The position numbers and the translations under genes are program-made. Below the pieces are notes generated by a model. It was not told the DNA's origin. It worked only from the letters and a program-made list of their open reading frames with translations, and did not search any database. Below, in pieces: positions 57,026 to 64,000 of a DNA stretch of 64,000 nucleotides. Positions within the stretch are counted from its first letter, which is position 1; every line of letters starts with the position of its first letter. This stretch comes from Solirubrum koreensis (GTDB lineage Bacteria > Bacteroidota > Bacteroidia > Cytophagales > Hymenobacteraceae), in the NCBI RefSeq assembly GCF_039541855.1, contig NZ_BAABHA010000002.1:62001-126000 (forward strand). The letters are read 5' to 3'.

Positions 57026-58580
57026 CGGCCCCACGGTGGCCGAGCGCCGCCCGCCCGCACCCGTCCGCCAGCCCGACCACCTGCCGGCTCTGCTGCTGGG
57101 CTCGGTATTCGTTATTGCCACCTGCGGGCTGATTTACGAGCTGATTGCCGGCACGCTGGCCTCCTACCTGCTCGGCGACTCGGTCATGCAGTTTTCCACC
57201 ATCATCGGGGCCTACCTGTTCTCGATGGGCATCGGCTCGTGGCTGTCGCGTTTTCTCGATGCCCCGCTGCTCAAGTGGTTTATCCGGCTCGAAATTCTGG
57301 TGGGCATTGTGGGCGGCATCTCGGCGCCGCTGCTATTCGTGCTCTTCGAGTACGTCACTTCGTTCCGCCTGATTCTCTACGGGCTGGTGGGCCTCACCGG
57401 CATTTTGGTGGGGCTGGAAATTCCGCTGCTCATGCGGATTCTGGAGAACCGCTACGAATTCAAAGACCTCGTTTCGCGGGTGTTCACCTTCGATTACATC
57501 GGGGCACTGTTGGCTTCCCTTATTTTCCCGTTGGTGCTGGTGCCGCAGCTGGGCCTGATTCGCACCTCCTTGTTTTTTGGGGCGCTGAACGTGGCCGTGG
57601 CCGGTATCGTGCTGTATCGGTTCCGCGAAACCCGCCCCTACCGCCGCCGCTTTGCCGGCGTTATTGCGGCTACGCTGCTGGTGTTGGGCGCGGGGTTTGT
57701 GTACGCCGAGCGCATTCAGACCTACACCGAAACCATGGCCTTTCAGGACCAGGTTATCTACAGCAAAAGCACGCCCTACCAACGCATCGTGCTTACCAAG
57801 AATAACCGCGAGCTGCGGCTGTTTTTGAACGGCAACCTGCAGTTTAGCTCGGCCGATGAGTACCGCTACCACGAAGCCCTGGTGCACCCGGCCATGCAGG
57901 CCTTGCCCCGCGCCCGCCGCGCCCTCGTGCTGGGCGGCGGCGACGGACTGGCCGTGCGCGAGCTGCTGAAATACCCGCAGCTCCGGCAAATCCGGCTCGT
58001 CGACCTCGACCCCGGCATGACGCGCATTTTTCAGCAAAACGAGCTGCTGCTGGCCCTCAACAACCGCGCGCTACTGCACCCCAAGGTGGAGGTTATCAAC
58101 GGCGACGCCTACCGCTGGGTGCGCGAGGACACTACCCGCTACGATTTGCTGGTAGTGGATTTTCCCGACCCCTCCAGTTACTCCATTGGCAAGCTGTACA
58201 GCACGGCATTTTACCGCGAGCTGGACAAGCTGCTGGCTCCCGGTGGGCTACTGGTGGTACAAAGCACCTCGCCGTACGTGGCGCGCCGCTCGTTCTGGTG
58301 CATCAACCACACCCTGGCCGCGGCGGGTTTCCACACCATCCCCTACCACCTGTACGTGCCCTCGTTTGGCGAGTGGGGCTACGTGCTAGCAGGCCGCAAC
58401 GGCCACTGGCGCGGCGACGGGCCGCTGCCCAAAGACCTGCGCTACATCACCCCGGAGGTTATTCGCCAGATGCTGGTTTTCCCACCCGATATGGCCGAGC
58501 TTCCGACCGAGGTCAATCAGCTCAACAACCAGGCCTTGGTGCATTACTTCGAAGAGGATTGGGGGCCTTACACGCATTGA
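57018..58580 (+). CDS. Membrane-integral aminopropyltransferase (spermidine synthase-like)
   Basis: A 520-residue protein. Residues 20-225 form about seven membrane helices (LLLGSVFVIATCGLIYELIA, FSTIIGAYLFSMGIGSWLSR, LFVLFEYVTSFRLILYGLVG), an arrangement seen in membrane spermidine-synthase-like proteins. Residues about 235-520 are the SpeE-type Rossmann domain: TPYQRIVLTKNNRELRLFLN, DEYRYHEALVHPAM, ALVLGGGDGLAVRELL, IRLVDLDPGMTR, and LLVVDFPDPSSYSIGKLYST. It would transfer an aminopropyl group from decarboxylated AdoMet to an amine acceptor, on or near the membrane. The speD-like gene in the operon is the natural supplier if it acts on AdoMet. Confidence 0.87.
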   Translation: MANGPTVAERRPPAPVRQPDHLPALLLGSVFVIATCGLIYELIAGTLASYLLGDSVMQFSTIIGAYLFSMGIGSWLSRFLDAPLLKWFIRLEILVGIVGGISAPLLFVLFEYVTSFRLILYGLVGLTGILVGLEIPLLMRILENRYEFKDLVSRVFTFDYIGALLASLIFPLVLVPQLGLIRTSLFFGALNVAVAGIVLYRFRETRPYRRRFAGVIAATLLVLGAGFVYAERIQTYTETMAFQDQVIYSKSTPYQRIVLTKNNRELRLFLNGNLQFSSADEYRYHEALVHPAMQALPRARRALVLGGGDGLAVRELLKYPQLRQIRLVDLDPGMTRIFQQNELLLALNNRALLHPKVEVINGDAYRWVREDTTRYDLLVVDFPDPSSYSIGKLYSTAFYRELDKLLAPGGLLVVQSTSPYVARRSFWCINHTLAAAGFHTIPYHLYVPSFGEWGYVLAGRNGHWRGDGPLPKDLRYITPEVIRQMLVFPPDMAELPTEVNQLNNQALVHYFEEDWGPYTH

Positions 58581-58593
58581 CCACGGGCAAACC

Positions 58594-60255
58594 ATGAGTA
58601 ACCAGGAACCGAGCAAGGCTGGACCGTTCCGGCTGGGCCGCCGGGAGTTTGTCGCCCGTACCGGGGTGGGGCTGGCCGGCTTGCTGCTGAGCCCCGGCCT
58701 GCTGCCCTCCTGCGCGCCGGCGGCCTCGCGGGCTGCTGTTCCGGGCGGCATGCGCGGCGCGAACCACGCCGTGGGGCACCTGCTGCGCCAGCCTAGTAAG
58801 TTGCCCACACCGGCGCACACCGTCCAAACTGAAGTGCTAATTATCGGTGGTGGCGTAACCGGGCTGTCGGCTAAGCGCTGGCTGCACCGCCACGGCATAA
58901 CCGATGTGCTGTTGGTGGAGCTCGACGAGCAGGTGGGTGGTAACGCTTCTTCGGGCCGAAACGAGGTATCGGCTTATCCGTGGGGCGCTCATTACCTCCC
59001 CATCCCCGACACTCGCAACCACGAGCTACTGGAGTTTCTGACCGAGGCCGGCGTAATTACCGGTACCAGCGAAGCAGGCCTGCCGGTCTACAACGAGTAC
59101 TACCTCTGCCACGACCCCGAGGAACGGCTGCACATTCACGGCCATTGGCAGCAAGGCTTAGTGCCCAACCTGGGCGTACCGCCCGCCGACCTAGCGCAAA
59201 TCGCCCGGTTTCTGGCGTTGGCGGAGCAATTTCGCCAAGCCCGAGGTGCTGACGGCCGCGACGCTTTTGCCATTCCCCTCGACCGTTCCTCCGCCGATCC
59301 GCAGTTTCGGCAGCTCGACGCGCTGTCGTTTGCCGACTACCTCACGGCGCAGGGATTTACCTCGCCCTACTTGCGCTGGTACCTCGACTACTGCTGCCGC
59401 GACGACTACGGTGCCCCCGCCACCCAAGTCTCGGCCTGGGCCGGCATCCACTATTTTGCCGGCCGCAAGGGCCAGGCCCACAACGCTGCCGCGGCCGATG
59501 TGCTAACCTGGCCCGAAGGCAACGGCTTTTTGGTTAACCACTTGCGCCGGCAAACGGCTGCGGGTATAAAGGCCGGTACCTTGGCCTACGGCTTACGCGA
59601 AACCACTGCTGGCGTGGAAGTCCTGACCTACGACGTGGCAACGAAGCAAACCACCCGCATCGAAGCCAAACGCGTGCTGCTGGCCACGCCGCACTTTGTT
59701 ACGCAGCGCCTGCTGGCTGACGCGTGGCCGGAGGCGCCCAAGCTTAACGTATACCACGCGCCCTGGCTGATTGCCAACCTCACGGTAGCCGGTTTGCCGC
59801 AAGGACCGGGCGTACCGCTCTGCTGGGACAACGTGCAGTACGGCAGCGCTTCGCTGGGGTACATCAATGCCAACCACCAGAACCTCGGTTCCGACCTGGG
59901 CTCCAAGGTGATAACCTTCTACTGGCCGCTTTCCGAAGAAGCCCCCGATTTAGCCCGTCGGCGCGCTTACCAGACTTCTTACGAGGATTGGATGACGCAA
60001 ATCCTGAGCGAGTTAGAAACCGCTCACCCCGGTATTAGCGCCCACTTGCAGCACGCGGAGGCGTGGGTGTGGGGCCACGGCATGGTAGCGCCCACGCCGG
60101 GCTACCTGTGGAACTCCGAACGCTTCTCCGCGGCCCAGCCCAGGCACGGAAAGCTGTTTTTCGCGCACACCGACCTGAGCGGGGTATCCATTTTCGAAGA
60201 GGCCTTTTACCAGGGAATCAGGGCTGCAAACGAAATTCTTGGTCAGTCCGCATGA
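58594..60255 (+). CDS. Tat-type lipoprotein flavin amine oxidase
   Basis: A 553-residue FAD-dependent oxidoreductase. The N-terminus has a twin-arginine motif (LGRREFVA, Arg16-Arg17), a hydrophobic segment (GVGLAGLLLSPGLLPSC) and a probable lipobox Cys40, so it should be exported folded and membrane-anchored outside the cytoplasm. The dinucleotide fold begins VLIIGGGVTGLSAKRWL, with E in VLLVELDEQVGGNASSG; GAHYLPIP and LFFAHTDLSGVSIFEEAFYQ are the C-terminal FAD elements. It is closest in style to flavin amine or polyamine oxidases. In this operon an amine product of the SpeD/SpeE-like pair would be a plausible substrate. Overlaps the next gene by ATGA at 60252-60255. Confidence 0.8.
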   Translation: MSNQEPSKAGPFRLGRREFVARTGVGLAGLLLSPGLLPSCAPAASRAAVPGGMRGANHAVGHLLRQPSKLPTPAHTVQTEVLIIGGGVTGLSAKRWLHRHGITDVLLVELDEQVGGNASSGRNEVSAYPWGAHYLPIPDTRNHELLEFLTEAGVITGTSEAGLPVYNEYYLCHDPEERLHIHGHWQQGLVPNLGVPPADLAQIARFLALAEQFRQARGADGRDAFAIPLDRSSADPQFRQLDALSFADYLTAQGFTSPYLRWYLDYCCRDDYGAPATQVSAWAGIHYFAGRKGQAHNAAAADVLTWPEGNGFLVNHLRRQTAAGIKAGTLAYGLRETTAGVEVLTYDVATKQTTRIEAKRVLLATPHFVTQRLLADAWPEAPKLNVYHAPWLIANLTVAGLPQGPGVPLCWDNVQYGSASLGYINANHQNLGSDLGSKVITFYWPLSEEAPDLARRRAYQTSYEDWMTQILSELETAHPGISAHLQHAEAWVWGHGMVAPTPGYLWNSERFSAAQPRHGKLFFAHTDLSGVSIFEEAFYQGIRAANEILGQSA

Positions 60256-61310
60256 GCCAACCCTGGATTCGTTCGGCCCGCTACGACGGGCTCTTCATTC
60301 TGGCGCCGCCTTTTCTGGCGTTGCTTGTGGTCATGCTTCTGCCCGCCTCGTTCCGCTCGTCGGCCAGCATGCCGTTGCTTGGCTGGGTGATGCTGGTGCT
60401 GCTCATCGATGTGAGCCACGTGTACAGCACCTTGTTCCGCACCTACCTCGACCCGCAACGGCGCCGACAGCGGTGGCTGCTGTTCTGGGTAGTGCCCGCG
60501 CTGTGCTACGCCGCCGGCGTGGCCTTGTACCTGGCCGGGGGCGGCTTGCTTTTCTGGCGGGTGCTGGCCTACCTCGCCGTTTTCCATTTCATCCGACAGC
60601 AATACGGCTTTCTGCGCCTATACGCCCGGCAAGAAGCGTCCACTTTCCGCTGGCTCGATACGGCCATCATTTATTACGCCACCATTTACCCCTTGCTGTA
60701 CTGGCACTTCTCGCCGCCGCGCAACTTTAACTGGTTTATTGATGGCGACTTTGTGCGCCACGACTGGTCCGTGGGCCGCTACGTAGCCACGGGGCTGTAC
60801 GTGCTGGTGCTGCTGCTTTACTTAGGCAAAGAAATTCACCTGTGGCTGCTTACCCGCAACGTCAACTGGCCCCGCAACCTGCTGGTCGTTGGCACGCTGG
60901 TGTCGTGGTATTTCGGCATCGTGTACTTCAACGGTGACCTGGCGTTTACCCTGCTCAACGTGGTGTCGCACGGCATTCCGTACCTGGCGCTGGTGTGGAG
61001 CAGCGGCCCCCAACGGCAACCCAATGGCAAGGCCGCGCGCCGTGGCGTGTGGGCCGGCCGCTACGGCTTGATGGTGTTTCTGGGTTTGGTGGTGGTGCTT
61101 GCTTACCTAGAGGAAGGCCTCTGGGACGGGTTGGTGTGGCGTGAGCATGCCTCCGTGTTCAGCTTTTTTCAGCTCCTGCCGCACGTAGCCGACTCTACCC
61201 TGCTGGCGTTGCTGATACCGCTGCTGGCCCTGCCCCAAGCTACGCACTACGTCCTCGACGGATTTATCTGGCGGCGCGCCGGCCAGGAGGCTCAAAAAGC
61301 GGCTCTGTAG
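60252..61310 (+). CDS. Polytopic membrane protein, last gene of the polyamine-type operon (352 aa)
   Basis: The ATG at 60252 overlaps the amine oxidase stop. The protein has about nine hydrophobic segments (GLFILAPPFLALLVVMLLPA, MPLLGWVMLVLLIDVSHVYS, LLFWVVPALCYAAGVALYLA). Conserved-looking polar residues sit in or near helices: DVSHVYSTLFRTYLD, FHFIRQQYGFLRLYARQEAS, NVVSHGIPYLALVW, THYVLDGFIWR. The recurring H residues (DVSH, FHFIRQQYG, VSHGIPY, THYVLDG) could bind metal or an electron carrier. I do not know the family; it resembles membrane proteins annotated only as hypothetical in such clusters. A terminator follows at 61336. Confidence 0.65.
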   Translation: MSQPWIRSARYDGLFILAPPFLALLVVMLLPASFRSSASMPLLGWVMLVLLIDVSHVYSTLFRTYLDPQRRRQRWLLFWVVPALCYAAGVALYLAGGGLLFWRVLAYLAVFHFIRQQYGFLRLYARQEASTFRWLDTAIIYYATIYPLLYWHFSPPRNFNWFIDGDFVRHDWSVGRYVATGLYVLVLLLYLGKEIHLWLLTRNVNWPRNLLVVGTLVSWYFGIVYFNGDLAFTLLNVVSHGIPYLALVWSSGPQRQPNGKAARRGVWAGRYGLMVFLGLVVVLAYLEEGLWDGLVWREHASVFSFFQLLPHVADSTLLALLIPLLALPQATHYVLDGFIWRRAGQEAQKAAL

Positions 61311-61335
61311 ATTCGATTGCCGCGCAGCCTAAACG

Positions 61336-61375
61336 CACCGCGGCCCGCTCTGCACTAGCAAAGCGGGCCGCGGTG
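61336..61375. terminator. Bidirectional terminator after the seven-gene operon
   Basis: CACCGCGGCCCGCT pairs with AGCGGGCCGCGGTG around a 12-base loop. It separates the operon end (61310) from the convergent parA gene (61395). Confidence 0.8.
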
Positions 61376-61394
61376 TTACACTTTAAACCGTTGC

Positions 61395-62204
61395 TTACGC
61401 TGCGTCGTCCTCGGCGTACGCGGCGCCGGTGCCGGCCACGATGTTCTTTTCTACGATTTCGCGCGCCAGGTTCAGGTAACTGATCGAGCCTTTGCTTTCG
61501 GCGTCGTGCAGGATAACCGGAATGCCAAAGCTCGGTGACTCCGACAGCTTCACGTTGCGCGGAATAATGGTATCGAATACGAGCTGCTGGAAGTGTGTTT
61601 TCACTTCCTCCACCACTTGGTTGGAGAGACGCAGACGCACGTCGTACATCGTCAGCAGAATGCCTTCAATATCGAGAGCCGTGTTCAAGCGGCTCTGAAT
61701 GATCTTAATGGTATTCAGCAGCTTGCCCAATCCTTCCAAAGCGAAGTACTCGCACTGCACCGGAATGATTACCGAGTTAGCGGCCGTGAGGGCGTTAACG
61801 GTAATCAGGCCCAACGACGGCGAACAGTCGATGATGATGAAGTCGTACTGCTCGGCAATGGGCGCCAGAGCCAGCTTCATCTTTTCCTCGCGGTTCGGCA
61901 GGTTGATCATCTCCACCTCGGCCCCCACTAGGTCGATGTGCGAAGGCATCAGGTCGAGGTGGGGCAGAATGTTGGTTTGCAGGATGATGTCCTGGGCGTT
62001 GATGCCGTCGACCATGCACTCGTAGATGCTGTGCTGGATGTCCTTCGGATCGAAGCCCACGCCGGAGGTGGCGTTGGCCTGCGGATCGGCATCTACCAGC
62101 AGGGTGCGGTATTCCAGCGCCGCCAACGAGGCCGCAAGGTTAATGGACGAGGTGGTTTTGCCCACGCCGCCTTTCTGGTTAGCTACCGCAATGATTTTGC
62201 CCAT
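61395..62204 (-). CDS. parA: ParA/Soj-type chromosome-partitioning ATPase
   Basis: A 269-residue ATPase: deviant Walker A (NQKGGVGKTTSSINLAASLA, residues 9-28), LLVDADPQANATSG, Walker B-like FIIIDCSPSLGLITVNAL, and PVQCEYFALEGLGKLLNTIK. The length and lack of an N-terminal DNA-binding domain fit chromosomal Soj (type Ib). It should drive segregation of the chromosome origin with ParB. The partner parB is not downstream on the same strand (the next feature is the operon terminator), and I see no parS palindrome in the window. The 3' end is an Ala/Asp-rich tail. Confidence 0.93.
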   Translation of the reverse strand: MGKIIAVANQKGGVGKTTSSINLAASLAALEYRTLLVDADPQANATSGVGFDPKDIQHSIYECMVDGINAQDIILQTNILPHLDLMPSHIDLVGAEVEMINLPNREEKMKLALAPIAEQYDFIIIDCSPSLGLITVNALTAANSVIIPVQCEYFALEGLGKLLNTIKIIQSRLNTALDIEGILLTMYDVRLRLSNQVVEEVKTHFQQLVFDTIIPRNVKLSESPSFGIPVILHDAESKGSISYLNLAREIVEKNIVAGTGAAYAEDDAA

Positions 62205-62255
62205 GTAGTCGCAGCTTGCCGGCGGGGAAACAGCCGCCGGTAGCGGTAAAGTTAA

Positions 62256-62936
62256 TTACAAAGAAAGCGTTTGCCCGATTTTCATCAACACGAGCTCCTT
62301 GCCGGCCAACATGGCTTGGTCCATGGCCTTATCGTCGTCGACGGCAATGGGCGGGAACGTGTCGTAGTGCATGCCAATGATGCGGAAGCAATTCAGCCAG
62401 CTGGCGGCGGTCAGCGCATCGGCCACGCCCATGGTAAAATGGTCGCCGATGGGCAGCAGGGCTACATCTACGCTGTGCTGTTCGCCGATGAGCTTCATGT
62501 CGTAGCTCAGGGCCGTGTCGCCGGCAAAGTACAAGGTCTTGCCTTCCGATTCGATGATGAAACCGCCGGCCACGCCGCCGTACGAGCCGTCGGGCATGGA
62601 GCTGGAGTGCGCCGCCGGCACCATTTTCACGGTACCGAAGGGCAGGGCCACTTTGCCGCCTAGGTTCATCTTCAGGTCGGCCTTCAAGCCTTTGGCTTCA
62701 AACCAAGCTAGTACTTCGAACATGCCCACGAGCTGAGCTCCGGTGCGCTTGCCTATTTCCTCGGCGTCGGCTACATGGTCGCCGTGGCCGTGGCTGAGCA
62801 GGATGTAGTCGGCCTCGATTTTCTCTACGTCGATGTCCTTCGCCAACGGGTTGGGCCGAATAAACGGGTCGAAGAGCAAACGACTGCCGCCGGTTTCGAG
62901 CAGGAAGCAGGAATGGCCGTAATACGTGAGTTTCAT
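62256..62936 (-). CDS. UPF0173-family metal-dependent hydrolase (MBL fold)
   Basis: A 226-residue metallo-beta-lactamase-fold protein from the ATG at 62936 (MKLTYYGHSCFLLE). Metal ligands are visible: LSHGHGDHVAD (HxHxDH), H in VPAAHSSSMPDG, and D in LYFAGDTAL; IIGMHYDTFP supplies the last. The pattern and length are typical of the UPF0173 hydrolases, whose substrate is unknown. Upstream of parA on the same strand (51-base gap), so cotranscription is possible, but the two functions are unrelated. A GTACTTTGC motif near 62987 could serve the divergent gene. Confidence 0.9.
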   Translation of the reverse strand: MKLTYYGHSCFLLETGGSRLLFDPFIRPNPLAKDIDVEKIEADYILLSHGHGDHVADAEEIGKRTGAQLVGMFEVLAWFEAKGLKADLKMNLGGKVALPFGTVKMVPAAHSSSMPDGSYGGVAGGFIIESEGKTLYFAGDTALSYDMKLIGEQHSVDVALLPIGDHFTMGVADALTAASWLNCFRIIGMHYDTFPPIAVDDDKAMDQAMLAGKELVLMKIGQTLSL

Positions 62937-63023
62937 AGAGGGCACAAAGCGGGTAAGAAGCCGGCGGAAGGCCGCGGATTTAGCCGTACTTTGCTACAAA
63001 TATACACCTCTTTTGCCTTCCGC

Positions 63024-64000
63024 ATGCCCCGCTTTTTGGCCTGTTTCGGGCCGTTTCAGGGTTATTTTGAACGTAACTCCTTGGCGCTTTTCTACTCTAG
63101 TCCCGTTAGCATCAGTGCCCACATTAGGGGTTTTGTTGCTTCTTCGAGCCGGGCTTCGGCCGCTTTATTTCAGCTTGCCTTGCTGTGCATTGCGCTTGTA
63201 GCAACAAGTTGCGGCAGTGCTGAAAAGCCCGCCGATGTGCGCCGCGTATTCCGTTACAACCAGCCCGAGGCACTGACTTCGCTTGACCCGGCCTTTGCCA
63301 ACAAGCAGGCCAATATCTGGGCCGTAACCCAGCTCTACAACGGCCTCATCGAGCTCGACGATTCGCTACGCCCCGCGCCGGCCCTGGCCCGCCGCTACGA
63401 CATATCGCCCGACGGCCTGCGCTACACCTTCGTGCTGCGTCCCGGCGTGCGTTTCCACGATTCGGAGGTATTTCTCGGGGGTAAAGGCCGCGAAGTAAAA
63501 GCCCAGGACGTGGTGTATTCCTTCCGGCGCCTGCTCGACAAGCCCACGGCCAGCCCCGGCGGCTGGATTTTCCGCGGCAAAGTCATCGAAAACGCTGCCG
63601 GCGAGCCAGCCGATACCGCCTTTGTGGCCGCCAACGACTCCACGGTGCGCATTTACCTCAAGGAGCCGTTTATTCCTTTCCTCGGAATTCTGACGATGCC
63701 CTACGCCTACGTGGTGCCGCGCGAAGCCGTGCAGCGTTACGGCAAGGACTTCCGCGAGCATCCGGTGGGCACCGGGCCTTTCGTGTTCAAGCGTTGGGAC
63801 GAGGGCTCGGCCATTGTGTACCACCGCAACCCCGGCTACTGGCGCCGCGACGCCCAGGGCCAGCCCTTGCCCTACCTCGACGCGGTACTCATCAGCTTTA
63901 TTACCGACCGCAAAACCGAGTTTTTGACCTTCCAGCAGGGCAAGCTCGATTTCCTCTCGGGCGTGCGCGAAGGCTCCCGCGACCTGATCATGAACCCCGA
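63024..64000 (+). CDS. Oligopeptide-binding lipoprotein of an ABC transporter (SBP family 5), partial
   Basis: The gene runs off the right edge; 325 codons are visible. The only ATG in frame is at 63024, giving about 45 residues before a lipoprotein signal (LFQLALLCIALVATSC, Cys64), so the true start may be later at a non-ATG codon, or the leader is unusually long. The mature part is a family 5 substrate-binding domain: VFRYNQPEALTSLDPAFAN, LYNGLIELDDSLRPAPALAR, YDISPDGLRYTFVLRPGVRFHD, KAQDVVYSFRRLLDK, VGTGPFVFKRWDEG. It should bind peptides (including cell-wall peptides) for import. Permease genes would lie outside the window. Confidence 0.88.
   Translation, partial: MPRFLACFGPFQGYFERNSLALFYSSPVSISAHIRGFVASSSRASAALFQLALLCIALVATSCGSAEKPADVRRVFRYNQPEALTSLDPAFANKQANIWAVTQLYNGLIELDDSLRPAPALARRYDISPDGLRYTFVLRPGVRFHDSEVFLGGKGREVKAQDVVYSFRRLLDKPTASPGGWIFRGKVIENAAGEPADTAFVAANDSTVRIYLKEPFIPFLGILTMPYAYVVPREAVQRYGKDFREHPVGTGPFVFKRWDEGSAIVYHRNPGYWRRDAQGQPLPYLDAVLISFITDRKTEFLTFQQGKLDFLSGVREGSRDLIMNP

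Noticed and set aside
61395..62204. Possible replication-origin or parS region near parA
   Set aside because: I found no TGTTTCACGTGAAACA-like palindrome, no DnaA-box cluster and no parB or dnaA in the window.
1..64000. CRISPR arrays, IS elements, prophage or known defence genes
   Set aside because: No regularly spaced repeats, transposase, integrase, Cas or nuclease-helicase motifs were seen on either strand.

Overview
The window comes from a GC-rich member of the Bacteroidota, most like Hymenobacter or a close relative in the Cytophagales. Four things suggest this: several secreted proteins end in type IX secretion (Por) sorting domains; putative promoters resemble the Bacteroidota -7 element TAnnTTTG and clear Shine-Dalgarno sequences are scarce; many products are typical of the group (FUSC, DUF983, YceI, DUF3575-like barrels, LytTR regulators, SBP-type lipoproteins); and genes are dense, codon use is GC-rich, and strands alternate often. 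I see no rRNA, complete tRNA, CRISPR array or transposase. It looks like ordinary chromosome with a few accessory patches.

Layout. Positions 1-3.2 kb, minus strand: the start of a GHL10-type glycosidase, a D-Ala-D-Ala dipeptidase overlapping a class A beta-lactamase-like serine hydrolase, and three small disordered hydrophilic proteins. 3.3-12 kb: a rhomboid protease, a type IX cargo protein, an alpha/beta hydrolase and a GH31 glucosidase. The hydrolase/GH31 junction is duplicated, and the two copies flank a 2.7 kb islet. The islet holds a surface lipoprotein, whose signal peptide is put out of frame by an 11-G tract, and two paralogous beta-barrels. 12-30 kb: alpha-glucan and polysaccharide genes (glycosyltransferase-like protein, branching enzyme, second GH31, GH13 amylase, pectate-lyase-like protein) mixed with gamma-glutamyltransferase, an acyltransferase, N-acyl-D-amino-acid deacylase and an aldo/keto reductase. 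30-38 kb: signalling (LytTR regulator, hybrid histidine kinase with REC and HPt, multi-PAS histidine kinase). 38-54.7 kb: envelope and housekeeping genes (DUF885 peptidase, FUSC protein with a divergent AraC regulator, transglutaminase, YceI, YetF-like protein, GlcG-like protein), a SerB-SerA fusion, a barrel protein and a PA14/ricin-type cargo protein.

54.9-61.3 kb is the most system-like region: seven tightly packed plus-strand genes encoding a SpeD-like pyruvoyl decarboxylase, a zinc-ribbon DUF4178 membrane protein, a 62-residue membrane-anchored peptide, a DUF350 protein, a polytopic aminopropyltransferase, a Tat-type flavin amine oxidase and a polytopic membrane protein. Together they suggest a membrane-associated polyamine or decarboxylated-amino-acid modification pathway. 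The SpeD-like protein appears to lack the usual catalytic cysteine. The window ends with a ParA ATPase, an MBL-fold hydrolase and the start of an oligopeptide-binding lipoprotein.

All family calls are from reading motifs by eye; no searches were run.
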